DNA from: Trifolium pratense | Taxonomy: Eukaryota; Streptophyta; Magnoliopsida; Fabales; Fabaceae | Length of the DNA: 64,000 nt | Assembly: GCF_020283565.1 (NCBI RefSeq) | Contig: NC_060062.1 | Coordinates: forward strand, 21,052,127-21,116,126 | Reading direction: 5' to 3' | Part shown: one piece after another, positions 11,755 to 22,984 of the stretch | Layout of the letters: each line of letters opens with the position of its first letter | Position numbering within the stretch: position 1 is the stretch's first letter | Notes under the pieces: generated by a model | The model's database searches: none | What the model saw: only the letters and a program-made list of their open reading frames with translations | What the model was told of the DNA's origin: nothing | Translations under genes and position numbers: made by a program

Positions 11755-12543
11755 CGTTATCAGCACGACGTTCTAACTAATTGAGGTACGCAATTCTTAT
11801 TCTATTTTTATGAAATCACAAGTAGTTTTTATTTTTGATTATTATATGATTATCAATCACTTGAACCTTGTATACTTATAAAGATCAAATAAAATTAAAT
11901 AAATAAGCATCATTTCTTTATGTATTTAATTGATTCAATGTTGTTTACCCTTCGTGATATCCGACATTTGTATGATGAAGCATAACACTTTGATCATTAA
12001 TATTACATAAAATGTTGATCAATTATTTATTTATTTATAATATGTATCTTGGATGTTTGATATTGTTTGAGTTTCGTGACCGACAATAGTCTGGTGAAGC
12101 ATCGTTATGCTTCGTGACCGACACATGTATGGTGAAACATCGGCACTTCGATCATCCAAAAGAACATAAACATGTTTATTTAATTTTGGCTATAATTTAG
12201 AACCCTTGTTTTTAATTATTGGCTTTGCCTCAAATCTCCGTAAAGCCTATTTTAATTTTATTTTGATGCGTACTGCTTCTTTCTGCTAAAGGTATGTACA
12301 TGAAGGCTATTTTAATTTTATTTTGATGCGTACGTCATATCCACTGCTTCACTCTGCTATAATTCTTAAGTCAAAATAATGAAAATATATGCCACACAAC
12401 AACACTTAAACAAAACTAAACATACAACTAATAGCATATCCATACACGATGCAATTTTTTTTATTATTTTTTATATGCTGTAAATATTTAATTATGTTCA
12501 TGTAATTTATTTATTCATTATATATTTTAGAAGAATATATTTA

Positions 12544-12836
12544 TGCATCCCTAAAGGATCGCAAAAGATATTGTTATTATAATATATAGTTCTTGAAGAA
12601 CTAATAAATTTATTTTATGAATTCCCGAAGAATTCAACAAATTTAGTTCCTGAAGAACTTAGAATTTTTTTTTTCCATCATGAATTCCGGAAGAATTCAC
12701 TAATCTAGTTCCTGAAGAACTTATGAAATATCACTATATTATGAATTCTGGAAGAATTTCAATAATCATGCATCCTTGATGGATTGCACATAGACATGAT
12801 TTTATTTCTCTCTTCGATGAATTCCAGATGAATTCA
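12544..12836 (+). repeat. Row of short dyads built on TTCNNGAA in the retroelement leader
   Basis: At least eight words of the form arm, CTGAA-like centre, inverted arm lie in under 300 bp: for example TAGTTCTTGAAGAACTA at 12587-12603 and TGAATTCCCGAAGAATTCA at 12618-12636. Others lie at 12644-12660, 12681-12699, 12706-12722, 12742-12761, 12770-12787 and 12818-12836. More occur after the CACTA insertion at 19178-19194 and 19204-19220. Each could fold as a small hairpin in RNA. Function is unknown. Confidence 0.75.
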
Positions 12837-12919
12837 ATATTCTACATCTTGAAGGATTGTAAATTGATAGTGATTTATTATTTAGTTCTTGAATAACCAC
12901 TACAAGAAAACATGCATTT

Positions 12920-13170
12920 ACTGAGGGCCTTTGGCCCTCAGTAATGCACAAATTTCGTCTAAAATGCATGCATTACTGACGGCCTAAGGCCCTCAGTAAT
13001 TAGCTCGCCAGTAATGGTTACTGACGGCCCAGGACCGTCAATAACGTTACTGACGGCCTGGAGCCGTCAATAATGCTAACCTGTCAATTCAAAACGCCTG
13101 TCATTTGTGACGGCCCAGGACCGTCAGTATCACATACATTTGTGACGGCCTGGAGCCGTCAGTAATGTTT
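12920..13170. repeat. CACTA left subterminal repeat block
   Basis: Several copies of GACGGCC(C/T)(A/G)G(G/A)(A/C)CCGTC, each an imperfect palindrome, alternate with CAGTAAT spacers, for example near 13023-13040, 13050-13067, 13110-13127 and 13144-13161. In En/Spm elements such motifs are transposition-protein binding sites. Confidence 0.8.
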
Positions 13171-13187
13171 ATTGATTAAAAAAAAAA

Positions 13188-13245
13188 TTAATAATTTAAT
13201 TATTTAAAAATCAGTGATTTTTAAATAATTAAATTATTAATTTTT
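13188..13245. repeat. AT-rich palindrome in the CACTA element
   Basis: TTAATAATTTAATTATTT and its inverted complement flank AAAATCAGTGATTTT, giving a hairpin arm of roughly 25 bp. Related half-copies follow at about 13290-13380. Confidence 0.75.
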
Positions 13246-13580
13246 TTTAAAAAAAAATATACTGCATAATAAATAATTAAAAAATATTAATTATTTAAAA
13301 ATCAGTATTTGATTTTTAAATAATTTAATTATTTAAAAATCAGTATTTGATTTTTAAATAATTAAATTATTAATTTTTTTAAAAAAAATTAATATTAATT
13401 TTTTAAAATAAAAAATATACTGCATAATAAATAATTAAAAAATATTAAAATTAAAATTTAATAAAAAGCATAATAAAAATACTTAACATAAGCATAATTA
13501 AATATAATGATAATATTGTCATTACAAAAAGAAAACAATTAAACAAATAATAATCAACAACAGATTATTAAAATTACACA

Positions 13581-14105
13581 TCAACGTTGGTCAGGCGGCT
13601 GATATAGTGGTCGCTTCCCCTTGCCAGTGTCTGTTGGCTGACGCGACCTTCCTCGGCCTCGGCCTCGGCCTCTACCTTCCTCGTGTATTATGACTCCGGG
13701 GAGTGACGTTCGCGAAGGAGGTCGTGCCACAGGCCTATGAACGAAGTTAATTGGGGCTTGATTTGGGAAGAAGTTGCCTTGGGGTTGATTTGGGTTTTCA
13801 TGTGGGATTATGAAGTCTTGTTGTGGATTTAATGATCTCTGGTATTCGGTGAAAGCAGTTTGTTGATTATTTCTACCGCTTCCGCCACTACTGCTTCCAC
13901 TTGTTTGCCCAGTAGGATCAAAAAATTGTAAATGAACTGGTTCATTAAGCATCTGACTCATATCCTCTATGCTCATACTCAGTACTGGATCACCCTCTCG
14001 GTACTCCGGCAGCTGATTCAAATTAACCATGCTACTCAAATTCGGTCGATATTCTTGTTCACCGGCATTTTGATTTTGTCGTGCCGAAGCCTGAGATGAT
14101 GATCC

Positions 14106-14139
<34 letters not shown>

Positions 14140-15723
14140 CCGGTGCCGGCGCCCTCTGCTGTGCAAAGAATTCCTGCAATATATGTTGGACCCGTACGTC
14201 CACCCGGTCATCAAATGATGCTTCGAACTCATCGCGGAATTCTTCTCTATACGTGGCCCTCATTCGCGCTTCATACTCATCATCGGTTTCCTCTCTTTGA
14301 GTTGGACGAGAGCGTCCTGTACTCGATGAAGATGAAGATGTGTAAGTGACATCTCTCAAACCAGTTGGGTCACTTGCATATAGAGAAGATGTACACCCAG
14401 CAGCGAATTTGCGACCTCGAGTCGCACCACCAGCATTCTTAACAAAAGCCAACGACATCTTGTTTCGACGAACATCCTCATTATCTCGCCTATGAGGTGG
14501 TAGTCGTAGTTGGCTTGCATTATATTCTTCAACCCAAATTTGCGTCAACCTCTACAATAAATTAAAAAAAAATTATAATTAATTAATTATAATGTTTAGA
14601 TATAATTATATAATGTTTAAAAAATAATGTTATACGAAATAAATAATAAATAATATATATAATTAAATACTTACCGACACTTCTTGCGCCCTTGCCCTCG
14701 TCCACTCACCGGAATCTGCATACCGGTGCATCATGTCATTCATCTCCATAAAGGTGGGTGGACGACCAAATTGTTGGATGAACTCAAGACGAAGCGTTCC
14801 GGCAGATTTAGACCCTCCAGAGTGTACGCACGCACGATTGGCTTCATCAGTATTTCTGTTGGCTTTGTTCTTTATACACTTTGCAATATACTCTTCCTCT
14901 TCCCATCTGCGGCAGAGCATAGGGTATGAATTGCCAGCGAGCCAAAGTGGTGGTTTTGAAGGATCCTTTTTAATCTTTTTCCGCGCTTCAAAAAGTAAGG
15001 TCGACAGACGCTTGGTGGCTTTTTTGTTGAATATACGCTCAATAGCCGCTGTGTGGTGATTCAGCCAAGTTACTTGCGACTACGAAAAATAAAGAAAAAT
15101 TGTTAATAAATTAGTAAATATATGTTTAGTAACAAAATTGATTGGATAAAAAAGTAATTATAAATAAAAACGTACCCTGAAGCCATTCCAAAATTGTTGA
15201 TATCCACGCTCATCTGCCCTGACCTCCGTCCAGTTGAGATATGGAGCCTGGAATTTGGATTTCAATGCATTATTGATTGCCTTATTCGCCGGATTTTGGG
15301 GTTGCAAACTGCACAATATATATATATATTAGTTAAGAATAATTATCATATATATCCAATTAATTTATTAAACACAAATTCTTAATAATAATTAATTTAC
15401 TCTGTGGCGGTATATGGCATGATGATGGGTCTACCATGCCGGTCAATCAACAATTCATTTTGAGGAGCTAAAAGTGCAATATCGGCTATTTCCTCGTCCT
15501 CGTGGTCATCATCGTCGTCGTAGGAGTCGTACTCCTCTTCCACACCGTCTACGGTTCGAGACTTGGGCATACCCTCCAACCATCAATTCCGAACAACGCG
15601 GCGGGGTAAAGCACGTCTACGTGGAGCGCGTCCGCGTCCGCGTCCGACACCCGGTGCTGGTGGAATATCATCAATGTCATCATCGACATTGTCATCATCA
15701 AAATTTTCTTCATCTGGATTCAT
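13581..15723 (-). pseudogene. CACTA second gene (TNPA-like, plant transposase Ptta/En/Spm family), broken
   Basis: Exons, in transcription order: 15401-15723, 15176-15308, 14675-15079 and 13581-14551, all with GT..AG borders. The product matches the plant Ptta/En/Spm family in layout. It has an acidic Arg/Gly N-terminus, a central RADERGYQQFWNGFR block, a middle exon with SQVTWLNHH...RRWEEEEY and GGSKSAGTLRLEF, and a Gln/Pro-rich C-terminus ending in Arg/Gly repeats. Two breaks are visible. There is an in-frame TGA in the first exon, about 15586-15588. At 14108-14138 there is a run of 31 C (poly-Gly on the minus strand), after which the frame changes: the upstream frame ends within about 25 codons, while the C-terminal part is open in another frame. 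Confidence 0.85.
14108..14138. repeat. 31-base C homopolymer inside the TNPA-like gene
   Basis: Unbroken C run on the plus strand (G on the coding strand). It encodes poly-glycine and is where the reading frame is lost. The exact length may be affected by sequencing or assembly. Confidence 0.9.
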
Positions 15724-15750
15724 CTATAATAAAAAAATATATGATAAATA

Positions 15751-15874
15751 TATTTATATAATTAAGAAATACATGACAAATATATATATAATTAAGAAAT
15801 ACATGACAAATATATATATAATTAAGAAATACATGACAAATATATATATAATTAATTAAGAAATACATGACATA
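15751..15874. repeat. 30 bp tandem repeat, about four copies
   Basis: Units containing ATTAAGAAATACATGACAAA start at 15751, 15781, 15811 and 15841. They lie between the two CACTA genes. The last copy has an extra TTAA. Confidence 0.9.
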
Positions 15875-15982
15875 TATTGTTTTATAATTCATCATCATTA
15901 AACGATAAACAAATGCAACCAAAAACAAATATTCAAGTACAACGATTAATATTATTACAACGCGGATAACTATATTATAAAA

Positions 15983-17438
15983 TTAATTGTCATCCCAATC
16001 TGATACATCTTCATCATCACTGCCTTCATCATCACCATTAGCTTCGACGTCCTCTTCATCAACATCACCATCAGAAGGTACTTCTTCGGCTTCTTCTTTG
16101 GTTGATATCATACGTCGCAACACCGTTCCACAATCTCTTCAAATCATCAATCAAAGGTTGTAAATAGATATCAATACCAACAGTTGGACTAGATGGGCCT
16201 GGTATTACAGCGGCTAAAAACATGTAAGGTTTTGACATGCACATATCAGGAGGAAGATTGTACGGGGTAACCAGAACAGGCCAACATGAATATGGAGTGG
16301 CTGATACTTGAGTATATGGTGTAAATCCATCTGAGCATAACCCAAGTCGGACATTCCGTGGCTCCGAAGCAAATTCAGGATAAACTTGATCAAAATGCTT
16401 CCAAGCCATTCCATCAGAAGGATGTCGCAACTCACCTGACATTTTTCTCCTTTCATAGTTTTCACGATGCCATGTCATTTTACTGGTTGTTTGCATCGAT
16501 GCATACAACCTTTGCAACCTTGGTATTATGGGTAAATAGAACATCGCCTTTCTTGGGATTGGCTTCCTTCTGACTGACCGTGAATTTCTTGTTACACGAT
16601 ATCTTGGTTCTTGACAAAATTTACATTCAAGTAATGCACCGTCATCTACACCAAATTCGTTGCTATAGTACAACATACACCCGTTAACACAACAGTCAAT
16701 TCTCTTCGCTCCGAGTCCTAACTTTGCAACCAATTGTCTTGCTTCGTAATAATTTTTTGGCAAATCAAGAGGACGGTCTATTGTTATATCCAACATCAGT
16801 TTTGTTATCAAGTCCATGGTGTATTCTGAAACAAGACATTCAGACTTGATACCCAAAAGTCTAATACACACCGTTAACTTTGAGTCTCGAGAGCCTTCAC
16901 ACAACGGTGTATTTGTCTCTTTCAAAAGATCAAAAAATCGCTGGGCTTCCTCATTTGGTCTCTCGACGTTAACATCAGCGTCATATTCATCATCAGCAGG
17001 GTCGTCGACATCATTTGGCACATAAATCGGCGTATTAAACCCAAGGGCATTAGTTATCATATTGTCCATCTCATTAAACGGATCATAATGCTGATGATAA
17101 TATTGGGGAACAACAACGGGCTGAAAAACACTGCTTGAAGCACGATTTTGATTCACGGGAACAGTCGTGGAACATCCTTCGCCATGACTTGACCAAACCC
17201 AATAATTAGGTTGGAATCCCTTTTTATATAAATGAGACCTAATTTCATCTTCGCTCTGTATTCTTGTACATCGACAAAGTACACACGGACATCTAATTCC
17301 CCCTTCACGTATCACAATGTCATTATATTTTACTGTATTGATAAACATTTCGACCCCTATTTTAAATTCCTCTTTAACCCGGCCCCTCTTTCCAGGATTA
17401 TGTCTATCGTACATCCAATTACGATTGCTAAAATCCAT
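15983..17438 (-). pseudogene. CACTA transposase (tnp2 family), internally deleted
   Basis: The minus frame starts at 17438. The first 90 or so residues match the Transposase-associated domain (MDFSNRNWMYDRHNPG, RCPCVLCRC with paired cysteines). The tnp2 domain follows, with a C-rich finger (CCVNGCMLYY, CKFCQEPRY), KMTWH and LGLCSDGFTPY. After about residue 430 the frame jumps from the middle of the transposase domain to an acidic tail rich in Asp and Glu, which is open in a shifted frame to the stop at 15983. Family members are usually much longer (roughly 1000 aa), so most of the catalytic region is missing. The element cannot make its own transposase. Confidence 0.88.
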
Positions 17439-17759
17439 ATCTGTGTAGTTTAATTAATATATAATTAGATCGATATATGTATTAAATTTATTACTTTATT
17501 TTTCAAAAGTATTTTGGACATATATATATGTCTACTCAACAATAACATATAAACTTTTAACATTTTATTTTTAAAGTTTATGGTTTATTAAATCTAAAAA
17601 ATACTAAGTTTTTTAGTTGACAAAACTACCGACTTTTTAACATATATATTATAATTTTTTAAAATATAATTGTTTTTCTTTTTTTAAATACATAGTAATA
17701 ATAAAATGCTAGTAACTATTTCTAAGTGTACGGTAAAAATAAAACTATCACTAAATATT

Positions 17760-18600
17760 ATAAATTAAAATTACATATATTACTTACTTGGGTGCCGGGT
17801 AGAGTCTTACTTGGCGCGCGCTCCTAACCACAAACTCCGCTCCTAACCCACGACCTCCGATGACCACGAGAATTTGCTAATAAAAATTGTAAATAACAAA
17901 TTATTAGAACATATACATTTAAATAACAAAGTAAAAATTTTAACTTTAAAAGTAAAACACAAACACTTACCACTGTTTAGATGGAGATATGAAAATTACA
18001 TCACTTTTTTAAAAATACACAAACTGTTAAAAAATTTCTTTTATAAATTTTTTTTAAAAAAATTTCGTTTTTTTAAAAAATAATATAAATATACTGTTTT
18101 TTTGAAAAAAAAAAATACTTATTTAAAAAAAATAATTCTGTTTTCGAAATAAACAAAAATATTAGAACACATACATTTAAATAACAAAGTAAAAATTTTA
18201 ACTTTAAAAGTAAAACACAAACACTTACCACTTTTTAGATGGAAATATGAAAATTACATCACTTTTTTTAAAATACACAAACTGTTAAAAAATTTCTTTT
18301 AAAAAAATTTCGTTTTTTTAAAAAATAATATAAATATACTGTTTATAAATATAAATATTACTAAGTATATGATAAAAAAAAACTATCACTATATAGATTA
18401 AAATTACGTTACTTACTTGGGTGCCGAGTAGATTCTTACTTGGCGCGCACCTAGCCCACGAACTCCGCTCCTCACGAGAATAAGACTTGCTATTAATAAT
18501 GGTAAACAACAAATATTAGAACATATACATTTAAATAACAAAACAAAAATTTTAAATTCGTAAAAGTAAAACACAAACACTTACCACTTAAGAGAGAAAA
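17760..18600. repeat. Duplicated leader segments of the CACTA genes
   Basis: A block at about 17766-17880 (TTACTTACTTGGGTGCCG, CTTGGCGCGC, AACTCCGCTCCT) recurs at about 18402-18490. A second block starting TTAGAACA(T/C)ATACATTTAAA recurs at about 17904, 18162 and 18516. On the minus strand both blocks end in GTAAGT donor-like words, so they look like duplicated non-coding 5' exons. Confidence 0.7.
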
Positions 18601-18779
18601 TTAGAGAAATTGGAGATTAAGTTGAAAGTATTTCGTCAAAAAAAAAAAGTTGAAAGTATGAAATTAGAGAAAATTTAAGAGAGAAGTTAGAGAAAATTTA
18701 GAGAGAGAATGGAAATGAAAAAATGAAGTGAAGGAGTAGTAATATATAGGAGTAGTTTTATTGACCGTTAAAGTTTAAA

Positions 18780-19100
18780 ATTCAAAATTGCCCAATTACA
18801 GACGGCCCAGGACCGTCATAATCACACAACGGTTATGTACATACTGACGGTCTGGGACCGTCATAATTAACATGCTTTACTGACGGCCCAGGACCGTCAG
18901 AAATGGTTAACGGCTAGCAACATACTGACGGCCTGGGACCGTCTGCAATACCAATTGCTTTACTGACGGCCCAGGACCGTCAGTAATTCTTAATAGTTCA
19001 TTTTTAATTAAATTCCGTTCTCCAAGACTACATTATGACGGCTTGGGACCTTCAATATTGCACAAATGCATTACTGAGGGCTTTTAGCCCTCAATAAGTT
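18780..19100. repeat. CACTA right subterminal repeat block
   Basis: Repeated words of the type ACTGACGGCCCAGGACCGTC, in both orientations, mirror the left block. Copies lie near 18798, 18844, 18881, 18926 and 18962. The outermost copies degrade to GAGGGC...GCCCTC. Confidence 0.8.
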
Positions 19101-19133
19101 TGGTCAGTAAAAACATGTTTTCTTGTAGTGAAC

Positions 19134-21780
19134 TCAACGGTGTATAATAAACTCTTGTATTTTTTTTATTCTCTATAAATTCTAGAAGAATTCAATAATC
19201 TTTGCATCCTTGAAGGATTGTACAAGTGAGTATTTATATATCATAAAGTTTCTTGAATAACTTTAAGGATTTAATTGATATGCACCGACGGTGTAAAATA
19301 ATTTTACACTGTCAACCAATACCAACCATGTTTTTCGCCACATCACCACACTTCACCCCACTTTCTTGATATGACATGGCAAAATAATGGTTTTTTATTG
19401 GACGATGGTGTAAAACTATTTTACACTGTCGGTGCATATCAATTAAACTCTAACTTTAATATTTAATTTATTAGTGCAATTGAAGCACGAATTATTGTAA
19501 ACTAGAAGTTTACAAATCATATGAAATTTATTGTTGGTAAGACCGGTTGGGTCATTCCAGATTTATTCTGATGCAAAAAAAATGTATTGAAGGGCCTGAA
19601 GTTCCTTCATTCTAATAATTTTTATGTATTACTAGTTCCCAAAAGAAATTGATAATTTGAGAATCTGGACCATTTAGACATTTTGTGACTTGAATTGATG
19701 CATCAACTAAATTGGTCACATGCATATTTACTCACAACCAGAAGTTTGTGAGATTATTTTCTCAAATAGTTTTGCTAAGATCTCATTTTCTAAATTCTTA
19801 GAAAATATTTTATAAGTATCGTATGTCAATTGAAATTACTATGAAACATCTGGTAAGCATGTTCATACAAAAAAAAAAATGGACTTGAAGATCCATTCTT
19901 TAGACGTCTAAAGTTAATTACATGACTGATACTTATGAGATCATAACTTCTAATTTATATTTTGGGAACATTCAAACATGTATATTGAGATACTAATTCG
20001 CATCAAGCCAACTAGTTATTATAAGTTCTCCCCTAATTTACAATTTGAACTTTGTTTATAAACATGATTCCCATATAAGCATTTTTGGATGTGTTGTGTA
20101 TGTGCAATTGCTCCAATAGAATGCATTTAAACGGTTCTTAAAGAATATTGGGAAAATGTATTTGATATGAATCTCCATCTATTATAAATCATCTTGAGCC
20201 AAAAATTGGAGAATTATTTACAGCCCTGTAGGCTAATTATCAAGTGATGAGTTAATTTTTCCAATATTAGGGGAGGAAATAAGCAGCTGAAAAATATGAA
20301 CCAGAAGTTCAAATGAATCACTTGAAATAAATTATTGTTATTATCTCACATTGATCCTCATTGTTTGAACCAAATGTTCAAAAGATAAATCATTTGCAAA
20401 ATGTATAAAATCAAATATCAGCTGTTAATGCTCCAATCAAAATGGATGTCCCTGTTGGACAATCTTATATTGCAGATGAGTCTTAACCACCCTGAAGTGT
20501 GGTAGATCAGTCGGTTCCAATGAAAATCCTCAAATAAGAAAAGGAGCTAAAAAGAAAGATGACCCAAGTGAGGATATGAAACTGTCAAAAGAGTATTTGA
20601 CATAATTGAGTTATAAGTTCCAGAAGAACTTCTCAGGTACCTGAAATTTATGATAATAAAGAGATCTCGACGAATTATGTCATGAATGAAAATTATGTCA
20701 CGAATGGAATATGATGGAACCGAAAGGAAGTCAACGTTGACGATATTTTATATATAATATGGCGCTATTTGTGAAAGGAGTTAATGAGGATCATGAAATA
20801 AATTCTATTGAGAATTATAGACAATAATTGTCTAAATGAAAACGCAATTGCTATGTAATTAAAGTCACTTTGCAAAGTGAAGATTTTTGGACCAGCAGTC
20901 CATACACCTGAAGATGTAAAACATGATGAGATACAAATTAATTTTCTTGTGAATAGAAAATGTTGCAATACAAACATTAAAAGCTTGATTTTTTTATTCA
21001 AGCATATTGGTAAAAGTTTGCTATTGATTGTGAAGAGAAATATTCACCTGAACTGAAATCAAAATTCTTCTCTTACTTGATTAAGGTTGTTAACACATGG
21101 AAGATTAAATTTATTTGAAAAATGTGTTACGCTATGTTTATATGTCACTTGTTAGCGTGGATTATATAAAACTCCTTGAAGAATTTAATTTCCACGAGAC
21201 ATACATTTCAAACTATCGAAGAGATGACTTAATGAAATGAATAAGTCACTTTGGAAATGAATTTGTTATATGATGACATAAAATCTCGAAGAGTTCTTGA
21301 AATCTATTGATTAAAGAAAAGTTTGAAATGAAATATATTTGATATTAACAAATATAATTTATTGTCACTTGATGTGAACAAAGATCATTTCATGTCTCAA
21401 GAAAATGATCACTTACTTGAATTGGTCTTGAAGGACCATATTTTAGTTCAATTGAGAACACTATTGCATTTTGCTAATTATGTATGTGATGATATCAATA
21501 AACTCAAAGATATTGGAGCAAAGTCAAGTATATAATTTGTATCTTAGAGATACAACAATATCATCCGATTATGTGGAAATTTTAACACTACATTCAGAAA
21601 GTTCAGAGTGTGGTTTTGTTGAAGTTTGTGATTCTACACATACAAGAAATTTGAAGAAGATAATACTGCATCAACAGCTAATTCAGAGAAGATTATATTA
21701 AAGAAGAAGAATCGAGTCTTTCTACAAAGTCATCATCAAGTAAAGCTTCTGATCAACTATATTGAAGATTAATTGCTCTT
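19134..21780 (+). pseudogene. Decayed Copia pol of the LTR retrotransposon
   Basis: No long open frame survives, but scattered translated blocks look like Copia pol. The clearest is ISSDYVEILTLHSESSEC at about 21570-21615, which resembles the Copia RNase H block with a SSNHAEI...LHEASREC pattern. Another is FPNIRGGNK near 20260. Stops and frameshifts are dense throughout. This is inference from short motifs, but position and strand agree with the LTR polarity. Confidence 0.55.
19268..19447. mobile_element. MITE, about 180 bp, inside the LTR retrotransposon
   Basis: TTTAATTGATATGCACCGAC opens the element and its exact inverted complement closes it. A second arm (GGTGTAAAAT.ATTTTACACTG) is internal to both ends. 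There is no coding capacity. The insertion interrupts degraded retroelement sequence. Confidence 0.8.
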
Positions 21781-22012
21781 ATTCGTCTCATATATAATTG
21801 TCTTCATGAGGGGGAGATATAATTGTGTTCTGCACTCTTTTTCCCTTAACCATGATTTTGTCCCATTGGGTTTTCCTGGTAAGGTTTTTAATGAGGCAGT
21901 TCAAACACAAAGGATGTTGTACTCTTTTTCCTCACTAGAATTTTTTTCCCACCGGGTTTTTTCTAGTAAAGGTTTTAATGAGGCATATCCTCGATGGACA
22001 TCCAAGGGGGAG

Positions 22013-22198
22013 TGTTATGAATATTATTAGTGGATGTCCTGGCCCATGTAATTGGCCCAATATGTTTACCTATATATAGATACTATGTATCACTATATTG
22101 GAACCCTAATCCTAATGGTGAATAACATACACTATTCTTTCTCTCTTTTCTCTCTTCTTCATCTATACTATTGTTCTTATTTACATTAATTTATAACA
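22013..22198 (+). repeat. 3' LTR, 186 bp
   Basis: Same sequence as the 5' LTR at 11569-11754 by direct reading. Preceded by the purine tract AAGGGGGAG at about 22004-22012 and followed by the ACATA target duplication. Confidence 0.95.
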
Positions 22199-22203
22199 AC
22201 ATA

Positions 22204-22630
22204 TGATTTATTTTATGGGTAAAGATTTTTTTTCAAGTTTCAGAGCAAATATACATCAATGATTGGTTCACTTGGAATGGCTACAAGACCATTAGAAGAC
22301 ATAAGCAATTAATATATTGAAGTTACATTGTTGCATAACCATTGACCATGCAGATATCACCAACTTTGTGACACCAAGGCAAGGTAATCAATTCATGGGA
22401 GGAAGTCTTATACAAATTTTGTTAGGTAGCATCAAATCAAAATCAAAATACATGTAACACCATAAAATTTTAATGGGTTACTAGGGCTAAATGGTGGTAG
22501 GTTGGGGACCTCAAGCAAGAGTTTAATTGATGAGTCATGAATTGCCCTTTGAGTACTAATTAAAGATTTAAAGTTCCCAAATAAATAAATAAAATAAATT
22601 CATGATTTGTAGAGATGAAAGTCAAAGAAT
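22204..22630. other. Intergenic, no gene seen
   Basis: AT-rich DNA after the LTR retrotransposon. No motif or frame that I can support. Confidence 0.4.
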
Positions 22631-22635
22631 TTTTA

Positions 22636-22790
22636 ATCAATCGTTAGTTGGTTTAGTGGTGATTGATGTTAGACTTGGTAGAAAGGACCATGATTCGATC
22701 TCGCACAACTGCAATTGGAAGAGGAGTAAGCTAAAACTAATCCTCAAACCATATTAGACAGTCTAATGGATCAGATATTTATGATGAAAA
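22636..22790 (+). mobile_element. tRNA-derived SINE
   Basis: The A-box region TTAGTTGGTTTAGTGGTGATTG starts near 22645. It is followed by GGACTTGGTAGAAAGGACC-like DNA and the B box GATTCGATCTCGC near 22692. The order and spacing match a common legume SINE that I recognise. The copy is diverged and its 3' end is approximate. Confidence 0.65.
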
Positions 22791-22984
22791 TGGGGAAAAA
22801 TCAAGGATTTCTTTTTTTACAATATTAATGCACAAAACCTAATTATAATATTGACTTTTAAAAAATAGTAAGGTGGATCAATGGATCATAACATAGTAGA
22901 TGTAAAAAATGAATAGATTTATACATTTTATTAAAATTTATTAAAATAGTACTGTGTAAATAGGATGAGGAAAAATAAGAGATT

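Larger units (their letters stand above)
12898..19130 (-). mobile_element. CACTA (En/Spm) DNA transposon, 6.2 kb, defective
   Basis: The left end reads CACTACAAGAAAACATG and the right end is its inverted complement ending CTTGTAGTG. The 3 bp target duplication AAC lies at 12895-12897 and 19131-19133. Both subterminal regions carry repeats of TGACGGCCCAGGACCGTCA type, which in this superfamily bind the TNPA-like protein. The two genes run on the minus strand: a deleted tnp2 transposase gene, then a TNPA-like second gene. The element lies inside the LTR retrotransposon. Confidence 0.95.
11569..22198 (+). mobile_element. Copia-type LTR retrotransposon, 10.6 kb, non-autonomous, with nested insertions
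   Basis: Two 186 bp LTRs (11569-11754 and 22013-22198) read identical by eye. Both start TGTTATG and end ATAACA. The 5 bp target duplication ACATA lies at 11564-11568 and 22199-22203. A purine tract (AAGGGGGAG) sits directly before the 3' LTR, and CGTTATCAGCACGAC directly after the 5' LTR is the likely primer-binding region. The inner region has no long frame on the plus strand, only degraded Copia-like RNase H sequence near 21.5-21.7 kb. It carries a 6.2 kb CACTA element (12898-19130) and a MITE (about 19268-19447). Confidence 0.92.

Noticed and set aside
12920..13170. Regularly spaced GACGGCC...CCGTC repeats considered as a CRISPR-like array
   Set aside because: The repeats are palindromic, irregular in spacing and orientation, and sit at the ends of a CACTA transposon, where such motifs are expected.
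14143..15059. Plus-strand open frames over the CACTA second gene
   Set aside because: They mirror the real minus-strand exons, which carry the family motifs and splice borders.
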